Origin: Bradyrhizobium tropiciagri
GTDB lineage: Bacteria; Pseudomonadota; Alphaproteobacteria; Rhizobiales; Xanthobacteraceae
Direction: 5' to 3'
Assembly (NCBI RefSeq): GCF_018130505.1
Contig: NZ_JAFCKH010000022.1
Coordinates: forward strand, 1 to 33,384
Length of the DNA stretch: 33,384 nucleotides
Part shown: positions 1-8,149 of the stretch, piece by piece
Numbering within the stretch: position 1 is the first letter of the stretch
How the letters are laid out: the number at the start of each line of letters is the position of its first letter
Translations under genes and position numbers: made by a program
The notes under the pieces: model-generated
Told to the model about the DNA's origin: nothing
The model's database searches: none
What the model saw: the letters and a program-made list of their open reading frames with translations, nothing else

Positions 1-276
1 GCTAACCTGCAAATCACAAACGAAGGCGACAGATCACGAGCTACAAAAACACGACATCTTCACCCGCTACGGACAGTTGCCTCGTCGAATGCCGGTCGCC
101 ACCGGCTACTTTGCATGGGGTTGTTTTCGGCATTTTTTGGCAGCGCGGCCCCTGCGACGACCCTCGGGAGCGGCCATGCGGCGAATGGCTGCTGCCGGCA
201 CGGCTTCCGCCGCCGTGGCGGCCGGGCTAGCTTCGGCCGCGAACAGCCCGTTCAGGGCGCGCGGGGGGACGACGAG

Positions 277-1254
277 ATGATGATGGGATTGAGACGATAT
301 TGGTGCCTGGCGGCGGCCGCCGCCTCGATGCTTGCGGCAATTTCCGGCGCGGCGTTTGCCCAGTCCTACCCGACCCGCAACATCACGCTGGTGCTGCCGT
401 TCGCCGCCGGCAGCGGCACCGACACCACGACGCGGCTGATCTCCAAGGAGCTCGGGGTCGCGCTCGGCGTCGGCATGGTGATCGACAACAAGGCCGGCGC
501 CAACGGCTCGATCGCGGCGAGCTACGTCGCCCGCTCCGCGCCCGACGGCTACACGCTGTTCGTCACGACCAACACGACGCATTCGGCCAATCCGTATCTG
601 CTCAAGATCATGAGCTACGATCCGATCAAGGATTTCACGCCGATCGCGCGCACCGGCGACCTGCCCTTCATGCTGGTGATCAATCCGGAGATCCCGGCGA
701 ACTCGGTCGCCGACCTGATCGCGCTCGCCAAGAAAGAGCCGGGCAAATACTCCTACGCCAGCGGCTCGTCGTCGGCGATCGTCTCGGGCGCGACGTTCGC
801 CCGCCTCGCCGGCATCGACCTGCTGCACGTGCCCTACAAGAGCTCGCCGCCGGCGCTCACCGACGTGATCGCCGGCCGCGTCTCGATGATGTTCATCGAC
901 GTCCCGACCGGTCTGCCGCACGTCAATGCCAAGGCGCTGAAGGCGCTCGCGGTCACCACCAAGCGCAAATCGGCGCTGCTGCCGGAGCTGCCGACCATGG
1001 ACGAGACCGTGAAGGGGTTCGATATCACCTCGTGGCAGGGCTATCTCGGCCCGGCCAACATGCCGAAGGACATGGTCGCCAAATTGAACGCGGAGATCCG
1101 CAAGGTGATCGAGCGGCCGGACATCAAGAGCCAGCTCGCCGAGCGCGGCATGGAAGCATTTTCAGGCACGCCCGAGGAGTTCGATGCGTTCCTCAAGGAG
1201 CAGCTCGTGCTGTGGGAAAAGCTGATCACCGCCGCCGGGATCGAGAAGCAGTAG
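277..1254 (+). CDS. Tripartite tricarboxylate transporter substrate-binding protein (Bug/TctC family)
   Basis: Periplasmic solute receptor of about 325 residues, the usual family length. A signal peptide is visible at residues 1-28 (RR near the start, an Ala-rich core, then AFA before QSYPTRN). The mature N-terminus carries the family motif PFAAGSGTD (about residues 41-49), which in Bug proteins lies at the ligand pocket binding carboxylates. I chose the ATG at 277, the first of three consecutive ATGs, because the signal peptide begins there and a G-rich stretch lies upstream. An in-frame ATG at 115 would bury the signal peptide. No tctA or tctB membrane genes are nearby, so this is an orphan receptor, a common situation in Bradyrhizobium and Bordetella. 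The ligand cannot be told from sequence. It converges on the chemotaxis receptor, with a palindromic repeat between them. Confidence 0.9.
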   Translation: MMMGLRRYWCLAAAAASMLAAISGAAFAQSYPTRNITLVLPFAAGSGTDTTTRLISKELGVALGVGMVIDNKAGANGSIAASYVARSAPDGYTLFVTTNTTHSANPYLLKIMSYDPIKDFTPIARTGDLPFMLVINPEIPANSVADLIALAKKEPGKYSYASGSSSAIVSGATFARLAGIDLLHVPYKSSPPALTDVIAGRVSMMFIDVPTGLPHVNAKALKALAVTTKRKSALLPELPTMDETVKGFDITSWQGYLGPANMPKDMVAKLNAEIRKVIERPDIKSQLAERGMEAFSGTPEEFDAFLKEQLVLWEKLITAAGIEKQ

Positions 1255-1277
1255 CGACGGCCCACCCACGAAGCTAT

Positions 1278-1388
1278 CCCCGTCATCCTGAGGTGCGAGC
1301 TCTTGCGAGCCTCGAAGGATGAATCGGCCACCAGCCGGGCCGAGCATCCTTCGAGGCTCGCAAGAGCTCGCACCTCAGGATGACGGGG
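1278..1388. repeat. Dispersed palindromic repeat, perfect 43-bp arms (family 1)
   Basis: Two perfectly complementary 43-base arms (1278-1320 and 1346-1388) enclose a 25-base spacer. The element lies between the convergent ends of the TctC-like gene and the chemotaxis gene, where a transcript from either side would fold into a very stable hairpin and could act as a bidirectional transcription stop or 3'-end protector (inference). A second copy with the same core lies at 33288-33384. In this copy the arms are nearly free of mismatches, suggesting recent insertion or maintained pairing. Confidence 0.9.
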
Positions 1389-1437
1389 CTGGGCATCGGG
1401 TCGGGTAAACAAACCCCACCCTACACAACCACTGACC

Positions 1438-3123
1438 TTACGCCGCACGCACCTTCTGCAGGAACTCGTCGACCGCGTTGCGCAGCGCGCCGGACTGGGT
1501 GTCGAGCTCGCGGGCGTTCGAGAGCACGTCGCCGGCCGCGGTGCCGGTGGCGGCAGCCGCCGAGGTGACGCCGCCGATATGTGCCGAGATCTCGCTCGAG
1601 CCGGCTGCGACCTGCTGGATGTTGCGCGCGATCTCGCGCGTCGCATCGCCTTGCTGGTCGATCGCGGTCGAGATCGAGGCGGTGATCTCGCTCATCTGCG
1701 CGATGGTCGCGGTGATGCCGCCGATCGAGGTCACCGCCTCGCCGGTCGAGGACTGCATCGCGGCGACCTGCGCCGAGATCTCCTCGGTCGCCTTCGCGGT
1801 CTGGTTGGCCAGCGCCTTCACCTCGGAGGCGACCACGGCGAAGCCGCGGCCGGATTCGCCGGCGCGCGCCGCCTCGATGGTGGCGTTGAGCGCCAGCAGG
1901 TTGGTCTGCGCGGCGATCGAGTGGATCAGCTTGACCACCTCGCCGATCTTCTCGGCGCCGGTGGAGAGCGCCTGCACAGTCGCGTTGGTGCGCTCGGCAT
2001 CGGCGACCGCCTGGCTGGCGACCTCGCTGGAGCGCGCCACCTGGCGGGCGATTTCCGCAACCGACGAAGACAGCTCCTCGGCCGCGGCCGCGACGGTGCC
2101 GACATTGTTGGAGGCGCTGTCGGACGCCGCGCCGACAGTCGCGGCGCGCGCGCTGGCATCGCTCGCGGTCGCAGTCATCGACTGCGCGGTGGTCTGCATG
2201 CCCGCGGCGGCCGACGCCACCGTGCGGACGATGCCGTTGACGCTGCGCTCGAAGTCGTTGGCGATGTTCTCCATCACCGAGCGGCGCTCGGCGGTGGCGC
2301 GGGCCTGGGTCGCGGCCTCGGCTTGCTCGAGGTCGCGGATCCGGACCGCGTTGTCCTTGAATATCTGAACGGTGGACGCCATCGCGCCGACCTCGTCGCC
2401 GCGGCCGACGCCCGGGATATCGCCCTCGAGCTTGCCGTCGGCGATCTCGCGCATGCGGCTGCCGAGCATATTAAGCGGCCGCGAGATGCTGCGACCGATC
2501 AGCCAGGCGACCGAGCCGGAGATGATGCCGATGCCGAGGATCGCAAGGCCGAGCAGCCAAGTGATCGGACGCAGCTTGGCGTCGATGTCGTCAAGATAGG
2601 CGCCGGTGCCGACATACATATCGAAGCCGGGGACCGCGACGGCATAGCCGAGCTTGCGGATCGGCGTCTCCTGGCCGGGCTTCACATATTCGTAGAAGAC
2701 CAGGATATCGCCCTTCGACTTCACACCGTCCATCAGCTCCTGGGAGATCTTCCGGCCGTTGACCAGCACGTCCATGCGATTGGTGCCGATCTGCTTCGGA
2801 TCGGGCGCCATCACGGTGATGCCGTCATAATTCGTGCCGAACAGATAGCCGGCGCCGTTGTCGTAGGTCATCGCATTGGCGCGCTTGCCGAACTCGGCGA
2901 TCGCGGCCTCCTTGGTCATCTTGCCGGCGTCGACGTCCTTCTTCAGGCTCGCCGCCATGTTCTTCGCCATCTCGACCATCGCCTTGGTCTGATCGATGCG
3001 CGCCTGCACCATCTCCCGCTGCATCAAGTGACCGGCGAGAAAGCCGGCTGCGCACAGGCCGAGCAGAGCCACTCCCACCAGAATGCCGAGCTTGGGAGTG
3101 ATCTTCATATTGGACAGCTTCAC
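1438..3123 (-). CDS. Methyl-accepting chemotaxis protein with single Cache sensor domain
   Basis: A 561-residue transmembrane chemoreceptor. A first membrane segment (residues 11-31) is followed by a periplasmic single-Cache (sCache_2-like) domain (about 35-185, with the [13 protein letters not shown] stretch typical of that fold), a second membrane segment (about 187-210), a HAMP linker (211-264) and a long coiled-coil signalling domain. The signalling hairpin is recognisable from [19 protein letters not shown], the region that contacts CheA/CheW. There is no C-terminal CheR-binding pentapeptide; the protein ends KVRAA. The start is GTG at 3121-3123, supported by GGAG six bases upstream; an ATG five codons later is the alternative. 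sCache_2 receptors often sense small organic acids, but the ligand here is unknown. It is a single-gene unit in the window, with no che genes nearby. Confidence 0.93.
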   Translation of the reverse strand: MKLSNMKITPKLGILVGVALLGLCAAGFLAGHLMQREMVQARIDQTKAMVEMAKNMAASLKKDVDAGKMTKEAAIAEFGKRANAMTYDNGAGYLFGTNYDGITVMAPDPKQIGTNRMDVLVNGRKISQELMDGVKSKGDILVFYEYVKPGQETPIRKLGYAVAVPGFDMYVGTGAYLDDIDAKLRPITWLLGLAILGIGIISGSVAWLIGRSISRPLNMLGSRMREIADGKLEGDIPGVGRGDEVGAMASTVQIFKDNAVRIRDLEQAEAATQARATAERRSVMENIANDFERSVNGIVRTVASAAAGMQTTAQSMTATASDASARAATVGAASDSASNNVGTVAAAAEELSSSVAEIARQVARSSEVASQAVADAERTNATVQALSTGAEKIGEVVKLIHSIAAQTNLLALNATIEAARAGESGRGFAVVASEVKALANQTAKATEEISAQVAAMQSSTGEAVTSIGGITATIAQMSEITASISTAIDQQGDATREIARNIQQVAAGSSEISAHIGGVTSAAAATGTAAGDVLSNARELDTQSGALRNAVDEFLQKVRAA

Positions 3124-3390
3124 GGGGATCTCCAGGAGAGGCGGGGAACGCGGCGCGATGGGCGATGGGCGGGATTGATTCGCCTCACGGTAATGTGAGA
3201 CCCTTTACCCGTTGGTTACGCTCCTTCACCGTAGAAGCCCGGAGAATTGGACGCTGCACCAACTTGTAATTGTGGAGGCGGCCGCGCGGTTCGCGTAAAA
3301 GCATGTCAGGCGGCGGCGCAAGGCCAACTCGCCCAATCAAGAAGCAAACGAGCAAGAAGCAAGAACAAGACCTCACATCGGGAGCAAGCA

Positions 3391-4434
3391 ATGTCAAAAT
3401 TCAGGGTGGTCACGCCGAAGGGCGCGAGCTTCACGGTGGCCGGCGGCGGCTACGACTATGAACGGGAGGCGCTCGACCCGATCGGCGCCGAGATCATCGA
3501 GGCGCCGGCCAACGAGGCCGAGTTCATCGCCGCGGCGAGGACCGCCGATGCGATCTACGCCAAGGGCATGCCGATCACCAAGACGGTGATCGACGCGCTG
3601 GAAAACTGCAAGGTGATCACGCTCGGCAGCGTCGGCGTCGATTCCGTCGACGTCAAAGCCGCGACCGCCCGCGGCATCCCCGTCACCAACATTCCCGACA
3701 CGTTCATCGAGGAGGTCGCCGACCACGCCATGATGCTGCTGCTGGCCGGCTTCCGCCGCCTGATCGAGCAGGACAAGATGGTGCGCAGCGGACGTTGGTC
3801 CGAAGGCAGGCCGGCGCTGTTGAAGATTCCGCGGCTGATGGGCCAGACGCTCGGCTTCATCTCGTTCGGCCGCGTCGCCCGCGCGGTCGCCAAGCGCGCC
3901 GCGCCGTTTGGCCTCAGGATGATGGCCTACGATCCGTTCATCCAGGAAACGCTGATGTATGACCACGGCGTGATCCCCTCGACACTGTCGGAGGTGCTGT
4001 CGCAGTCGGATTTCGTCTCGATGCACGCGCCGGCGCGGCCCGAGGTGCACCACATGCTGACCGAGAAGCATTTCCGCCAGATGAAAAAAACCGCCGTCTT
4101 CGTCAACACCGGCCGCGGCGCCACGGTCGACGAGGAGGCGCTGATCAAGGCGCTGCAGGAGGGCTGGATCGCGCATGCCGCGCTCGACGTGCTGGAGAAG
4201 GAGCCGCCGTCGCACAACAATCCGATGCTCGGGATGGACAATGTTACCTTGACCGCCCATGTCGCCTCGGCCTCGGCACGTTTCGACGAAGCGCGCAAGC
4301 GCCGGGTGGGCTACGAATTGTCACTAGTGCTGCAAGGCATGTGGCCGGTAAGCTGCGTCAACCCGTCGGTGCTGCAAGACACCGCGCTGCGCCGCTGGCA
4401 ACCTGTCAGCATGGATCGCGGTCCGAACAGTTAA
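3391..4434 (+). CDS. D-isomer-specific 2-hydroxyacid dehydrogenase, C-terminal-binding-protein-like
   Basis: A cytoplasmic NAD(P)-dependent oxidoreductase of 347 residues. The catalytic triad of the family is present: Arg242 (NTGRGATVDEEAL), Glu271 (DVLEKEPP) and His290 (LTAHVAS). The nucleotide-binding loop reads GFISFGRVARAV, so two of the three glycines of the usual GxGxxG are replaced (Ser158, Ala163); only Gly160 remains. The ATG at 3391 has GGAG ten bases upstream. It lies 148 bases before the ABC solute-binding gene and on the same strand, so it probably processes the imported compound or a derivative, for example a sugar acid (inference). The C-terminus after about residue 320 is a family extension of unclear role. 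Substrate and direction of reaction are not predictable from sequence. Confidence 0.85.
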   Translation: MSKFRVVTPKGASFTVAGGGYDYEREALDPIGAEIIEAPANEAEFIAAARTADAIYAKGMPITKTVIDALENCKVITLGSVGVDSVDVKAATARGIPVTNIPDTFIEEVADHAMMLLLAGFRRLIEQDKMVRSGRWSEGRPALLKIPRLMGQTLGFISFGRVARAVAKRAAPFGLRMMAYDPFIQETLMYDHGVIPSTLSEVLSQSDFVSMHAPARPEVHHMLTEKHFRQMKKTAVFVNTGRGATVDEEALIKALQEGWIAHAALDVLEKEPPSHNNPMLGMDNVTLTAHVASASARFDEARKRRVGYELSLVLQGMWPVSCVNPSVLQDTALRRWQPVSMDRGPNS

Positions 4435-4449
4435 GACGGTAACAACGCG

Positions 4450-4556
4450 TCCGCGGGCGACACGGAGAACGGTCCGTGCCCGCCGGACGGAATAACAAGA
4501 CGGACGGAAGTCCCCGATTCGGCTGGGATCGGGGCGTTCACCGGCGGCTCAACGCC
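4450..4556 (+). other. Three hairpins in the leader before the ABC transporter genes
   Basis: The 148-base gap before the solute-binding protein gene contains three consecutive stem-loops. The first is a long imperfect stem at 4450-4487, with a perfect six-base inner stem (CACGGA/TCCGTG). The second is a perfect seven-base stem, CCCCGAT/ATCGGGG (4512-4534). The third is a six-base stem, GGCGTT/AACGCC (4533-4556), which shares two bases with the second, so the two may be alternatives. No U-run follows, so a plain terminator is unlikely. It may be an mRNA stability element or leader; this is inference. Confidence 0.4.
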
Positions 4557-4582
4557 GGGGACAACAACAGGGAGAAATTTGA

Positions 4583-5929
4583 ATGACCAACATCATCACC
4601 CGCCGTGACGCATTGGTGCTCGGCGTGTCCGCCGCAGCGCTTGCCGCAACAGGCGCTTCGGCGCAGGAAGCGTCGAAAGTGAAGGTGGCCGAGGCCGCCG
4701 CACCGTCGCTGCCGATCGAAAAGGGCGCGTCGATACGGATGTTGCGCCCGGTGCGCTTCGTGCAGGCCGACGAAGACGTGTTCCGCGCCAATGCCAAGAA
4801 GTTCACCGACAAGACCGGCGTCGAGATCAAGGTCGATTTCGTCGGCTGGGAAGACATCAACCAGCAGACCGCGGTGACCTCGAATTCCGGCGCCGGCCCC
4901 GACATCATCATCGGCTTCGGCGACGCGCCGCACATCTATATCGACAAGCTGATCGAGCTGACCGATGTCGCCGACTATCTTGGCCAGCGCTATGGCGGCT
5001 GGCTCGCGCTGGCGCAGCGCTACGGCATGCGCTCGAAGTCCAAGAGCTGGGTCGGCCTGCCGTTCGGCGCCTCGGGCGGCCCGCTGGTCTACCGCAAATC
5101 GCTGATCAATGCCGCCGGCTACGACAAGGTCCCGGAAGACCATGCCGGCATCCTCGAGCTCTGCAAGAAATTGAAGGCCGCCGGCAAGCCTGCGGGCTTC
5201 GCGCTCGGCAACGCCGTCGGCGACGGCAACGGCTTCGCCAACTGGCTGCTGTGGTCGCACAACGCCGCGCTGCTCGATGAGGAAGGCAACATCATCATCA
5301 ACAGCAAGGAGACGATATCAGCGCTGAAATACCTGAAGGAGCTCTATCCGACCTTCATCGCCGGCACGCCGTCCTGGAACGACGTCTCCAACAACCGCGC
5401 CTACTCCTCGCAGGAAATCGGCCTGACCGCCAACGGCGTCTCGCTGTATTTCTCGCTGAAGAACGACCCGGCGACCAAGGCGATCGCCGACGACACTGAG
5501 CACCAGTTGCTGCCGAAGGGACTGGCCTCGACCTCGCCGATGTCCGGCCTCACGTTGAATGCCATGGTGTTCAAGCACTCGCAGTATCCCAACGCGGCGA
5601 AGGCGTTCCTGCAGTTCATGCTGGAGCACGAGCAGTACGAGCCGTGGCTCAACGCCAACTCGGGCTACTGGTCGCAGCCGCTGGCGGCCTACGCCGACGC
5701 GGCCGTGTGGTCGGGCGATCCCAAGGTCAAGTTGTTCAAGGACACCATGCGCAGCCCCTACTACAACGGCTACAAGGGCCCGATCTCGACCGCGACCGGC
5801 GCCGTCAACGCCGATTACGTGCTTGTGCAGATGTGCGCCGCAGTGGCAACCGACGCCGCGACGCCGGAAGCCGCCGCCGCCGAAGCCGAGCAGCGCGCCA
5901 AGCGGTACTTCCGCCGGCAGGGCCGGTAA
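4583..5929 (+). CDS. ABC transporter extracellular solute-binding protein, carbohydrate type, Tat-exported
   Basis: A 448-residue periplasmic receptor of the family-1 (MalE/UgpB-like) solute-binding class. The N-terminus MTNIITRRDALVLGVSAAAL carries a twin-arginine motif followed by a hydrophobic stretch and an ASA cleavage site near residue 28, so export by the Tat pathway is likely. GGGAG eight bases before the ATG supports the start. The two permeases downstream belong to the matching MalF/MalG-like class, so the three form one importer. A highly structured repeat lies between this gene and the first permease. That placement recalls malE-malF, where a REP element helps keep the binding protein in excess. 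The substrate is probably a sugar, sugar alcohol or sugar acid; I cannot say which. Confidence 0.9.
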   Translation: MTNIITRRDALVLGVSAAALAATGASAQEASKVKVAEAAAPSLPIEKGASIRMLRPVRFVQADEDVFRANAKKFTDKTGVEIKVDFVGWEDINQQTAVTSNSGAGPDIIIGFGDAPHIYIDKLIELTDVADYLGQRYGGWLALAQRYGMRSKSKSWVGLPFGASGGPLVYRKSLINAAGYDKVPEDHAGILELCKKLKAAGKPAGFALGNAVGDGNGFANWLLWSHNAALLDEEGNIIINSKETISALKYLKELYPTFIAGTPSWNDVSNNRAYSSQEIGLTANGVSLYFSLKNDPATKAIADDTEHQLLPKGLASTSPMSGLTLNAMVFKHSQYPNAAKAFLQFMLEHEQYEPWLNANSGYWSQPLAAYADAAVWSGDPKVKLFKDTMRSPYYNGYKGPISTATGAVNADYVLVQMCAAVATDAATPEAAAAEAEQRAKRYFRRQGR

Positions 5930-5943
5930 GGGCTGGTCGCAGC

Positions 5944-6026
5944 CGTCATTCCGGGATGGTCCGAAGGACCAGACCCGGAATCTCGAGATTCCGGGTTCGA
6001 TGCTTTCGCATCGCCCCGGAATGACG
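5944..6026. repeat. Branched palindromic repeat inside the ABC transporter operon (family 2)
   Basis: Outer arms CGTCATTCCGGG (5944-5955) and its complement (6015-6026) enclose three further hairpins: GGTCC-GAA-GGACC, a perfect 22-base palindrome centred on CTCGAG, and CGATGC-TTTC-GCATCG. The whole folds as a four-armed structure. It lies entirely in the gap between the solute-binding and permease genes, so it would be transcribed within the operon mRNA. Confidence 0.85.
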
Positions 6027-6064
6027 CTTGAAAGACTTTGAAGTCAGACCAGGACAAGGATCTG

Positions 6065-7021
6065 ATGTCCGTAACAACAATATCGTCCCGCACCTACGAG
6101 CAGCGCCAGCCGAACTGGCTGGTGCGCCTGTTCGACTACAAGCCGTTCCTGATCGTGATGTGCCTTGCGCCCGCGATCGGCCTGCTCGCGGTGTTCCTGA
6201 CCTATCCGCTCGGCCTCGGCATCTGGCTCGCCTTCACCGACACCACGATCGGCCAGCGCGGCGTCTTCATCGGCCTCGAGAACTTCCAGTATTTGCTCAA
6301 GGACCCGCTGTGGTGGAACGCGGTGTTCTACTCGATCTTCTACACCGCGGTCGCGACCTTCGGGAAATTCGCGCTCGGCTTCTGGCTGGCGCTGCTGCTC
6401 AACAACCACTTCCCGTTCAAGAGCCTGATCCGCGCCATCGTGCTGCTGCCGTGGATCGTGCCGACAGTGCTGTCGGCACTGGCGTTCTGGTGGATCTACG
6501 ATCCGCAGTTCTCGATCATCTCCTATCTGCTGGTCGACGTGCTGCACCTCCGCGACAGCAATGTCGACTTCCTTGGTTCGCCCTGGCCGGCGCGGTTCTC
6601 GCTGATCGTCGCCAACATCTGGCGCGGCATCCCGTTCGTTGCGATCTCGCTGCTGGCGGGGCTGCAGACCATCTCGCCCTCGCTCTATGAAGCCGCGATG
6701 CTCGACGGCGCCACCTCGTGGCAGCGCTTCCGCTACATCACCTTCCCGATGATGATGCCGATCCTGGCGATCGTGATGACCTTCTCGATCATCTTCACCT
6801 TCACCGACTTCCAGCTGGTCTATGCCATCACCCGCGGCGGCCCGGTCAACTCGACCCACCTGCTGGCGACGCTGGCGTTCCAGCGCGGCATCGCCGGCGG
6901 CGAACTCGGCGAAGGCGCCGCGATCGCCGTGTCGATGATCCCGTTCCTCGTGTTCGCGACATTGTTCAGCTACTTCGGCCTCGCGCGCCGCAAATGGCAG
7001 CAGGGAGAAGCCAATGACTGA
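6065..7021 (+). CDS. ABC transporter permease, MalF-like (carbohydrate type)
   Basis: An inner-membrane permease of 318 residues with about six membrane segments. The cytoplasmic EAA loop is clear: YEAAMLDGATSWQRFRYITFP (about residues 208-228), with the conserved Gly in DGA; this is where the ATPase docks. I chose the ATG at 6065, preceded by AGGACAAGGA, over an in-frame TTG at 6038. The stop overlaps the start of the next permease by eight bases (ATGACTGA), so the two are translationally coupled. It should form a heterodimeric channel with the next gene product. No ATP-binding protein gene is adjacent. Confidence 0.93.
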   Translation: MSVTTISSRTYEQRQPNWLVRLFDYKPFLIVMCLAPAIGLLAVFLTYPLGLGIWLAFTDTTIGQRGVFIGLENFQYLLKDPLWWNAVFYSIFYTAVATFGKFALGFWLALLLNNHFPFKSLIRAIVLLPWIVPTVLSALAFWWIYDPQFSIISYLLVDVLHLRDSNVDFLGSPWPARFSLIVANIWRGIPFVAISLLAGLQTISPSLYEAAMLDGATSWQRFRYITFPMMMPILAIVMTFSIIFTFTDFQLVYAITRGGPVNSTHLLATLAFQRGIAGGELGEGAAIAVSMIPFLVFATLFSYFGLARRKWQQGEAND

Positions 7022-7916
7022 CGTCACCGCCTCACCGGGCAACAGCAACGTCGCCAGCGCCACGCCCGACACGATGGCGTGGGACTCCCGCGCCCGGCGC
7101 GTGGTGATGATCTATCTGCCGCTCGCCTGCTTCATCCTGATCCTGCTGTTCCCGTTCTACTGGATGGCGGTCACCTCGTTCAAACCGAACGCGGAGCTGT
7201 TGAACTACAAGGAGCACAATCCGTTCTGGATCACCTCGCCGACGCTTCTGCACATCAAGCATCTGCTGTTCGAAACCTCGTACCCGCGCTGGCTAAAGAC
7301 CACCATGATGGTGGCGATCGGCTCGACCTTCCTGTCGCTGTTCGCCTCGACGCTCGCGGCCTATGCGATCGAGCGGCTGCGCTTCCGCGGCAGTCCCTAT
7401 GTCGGCCTCGGCATCTACCTCGCCTACCTGGTGCCGCCGTCGATCCTGTTCATCCCGCTCGCCACCGTGATCGTGCAGTTCGGCCTGTTCGACTCGCCGC
7501 TGGCGCTGATCCTGGTCTATCCGACCTTCCTGGTGCCGTTCTGCACCTGGCTGTTGATCGGCTACTTCAAGTCGATCCCCTATGAGCTCGAGGAATGCGC
7601 GCTGGTCGATGGTGCAACGCGCTTGCAGATCCTGCGCCGGATCACGCTGCCGCTGGCGGTGCCTGGCCTGATCTCGGCCGGCATCTTCTCCTTCACGCTG
7701 TCCTGGAACGAGTTCATCTACGCCCTCGCCTTCATCCAGAGCGGCGCCAACAAGACGGTTCCGGTCGCGATCGTGACCGAGCTGATCACCGGCGACGTCT
7801 ACCAGTGGGGCGCGCTGATGGCCGGCTCCCTGCTCGGCTCGCTGCCAGTCGCGCTGTTCTACTCGCTGTTCGTCGATTACTACGTGTCGTCGCTGACCGG
7901 CGCGGTGAAGGAGTAG
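7014..7916 (+). CDS. ABC transporter permease, MalG-like (carbohydrate type)
   Basis: A 300-residue inner-membrane permease, the partner of the preceding gene. A first membrane segment lies at about residues 31-53, followed by MAVTSFKPNAELL, the typical start of MalG-class proteins. The EAA loop reads ELEECALVDGATRLQILRRITLP (about 191-213). The gene is the last of the transporter unit. The next gene is convergent (tonB), and the space between holds a palindromic repeat. The nucleotide-binding subunit must be encoded elsewhere, or a shared MsmX-like ATPase is used (inference). Confidence 0.93.
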   Translation: MTDVTASPGNSNVASATPDTMAWDSRARRVVMIYLPLACFILILLFPFYWMAVTSFKPNAELLNYKEHNPFWITSPTLLHIKHLLFETSYPRWLKTTMMVAIGSTFLSLFASTLAAYAIERLRFRGSPYVGLGIYLAYLVPPSILFIPLATVIVQFGLFDSPLALILVYPTFLVPFCTWLLIGYFKSIPYELEECALVDGATRLQILRRITLPLAVPGLISAGIFSFTLSWNEFIYALAFIQSGANKTVPVAIVTELITGDVYQWGALMAGSLLGSLPVALFYSLFVDYYVSSLTGAVKE

Positions 7917-7997
7917 CGGGACGCCTTAATCGCGTTGAAGCGAGCGCAACCTATCTCCGTCACCCTGATGACGGGTTGCTTGCCCAACTTGCTCGGT

Positions 7998-8100
7998 GTC
8001 ATCACCCGGCTTGACCGGGTGATCCAGTATTCCAGAGGCAGTGGTGATAGAGCCGAGAAGCCGCGGCGTACTGGATCGCCCGGTCGAGCCGGGCGATGAC
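7998..8100. repeat. Dispersed palindromic repeat (family 3), copy 1
   Basis: The arms GTCATCACCCGG...CCAGTA and TACTGGAT...CGGGCGATGAC pair with each other, and each arm also contains its own hairpin (ACCCGG/CCGGGT and CGCCCGG/CCGGGCG). It lies between the convergent ends of the second ABC permease and tonB. It shares GTATTCCAGAGGC and CCGCGGCGTACTGGAT with the repeat at 18564-18665, so both are members of one family. Confidence 0.85.
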
Positions 8101-8149
8101 AACGGTAGATGAGGACAGAGCTTCGCATTCTCGAGGGGGCGGAAGTGAG

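Noticed and set aside
115-276. In-frame upstream ATG that would lengthen the TctC-like protein by 54 residues.
   Set aside because: It would place a clear signal peptide in the middle of the protein, and the extension shows no family similarity. The start at 277 is used.
1-276. Possible gene or RNA at the left edge.
   Set aside because: Short open frames exist in several phases but none has a good ribosome site, domain or conserved look; I see nothing supportable except the promoter region of the TctC-like gene.
1579-3198. Long open frame (539 codons) opposite the chemoreceptor gene.
   Set aside because: Low-complexity shadow of the coiled-coil gene; no start signal.
3184-3199. Small inverted repeat CTCAC-N6-GTGAG upstream of the chemoreceptor gene.
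   Set aside because: Five-base arms are too short to claim as an operator without conservation data.
5944-6026. Cloverleaf-like fold with GGTTCGA, suggesting a tRNA.
   Set aside because: The arms do not have tRNA dimensions, no anticodon arm or acceptor pairing fits, and the ends are those of a dispersed repeat.
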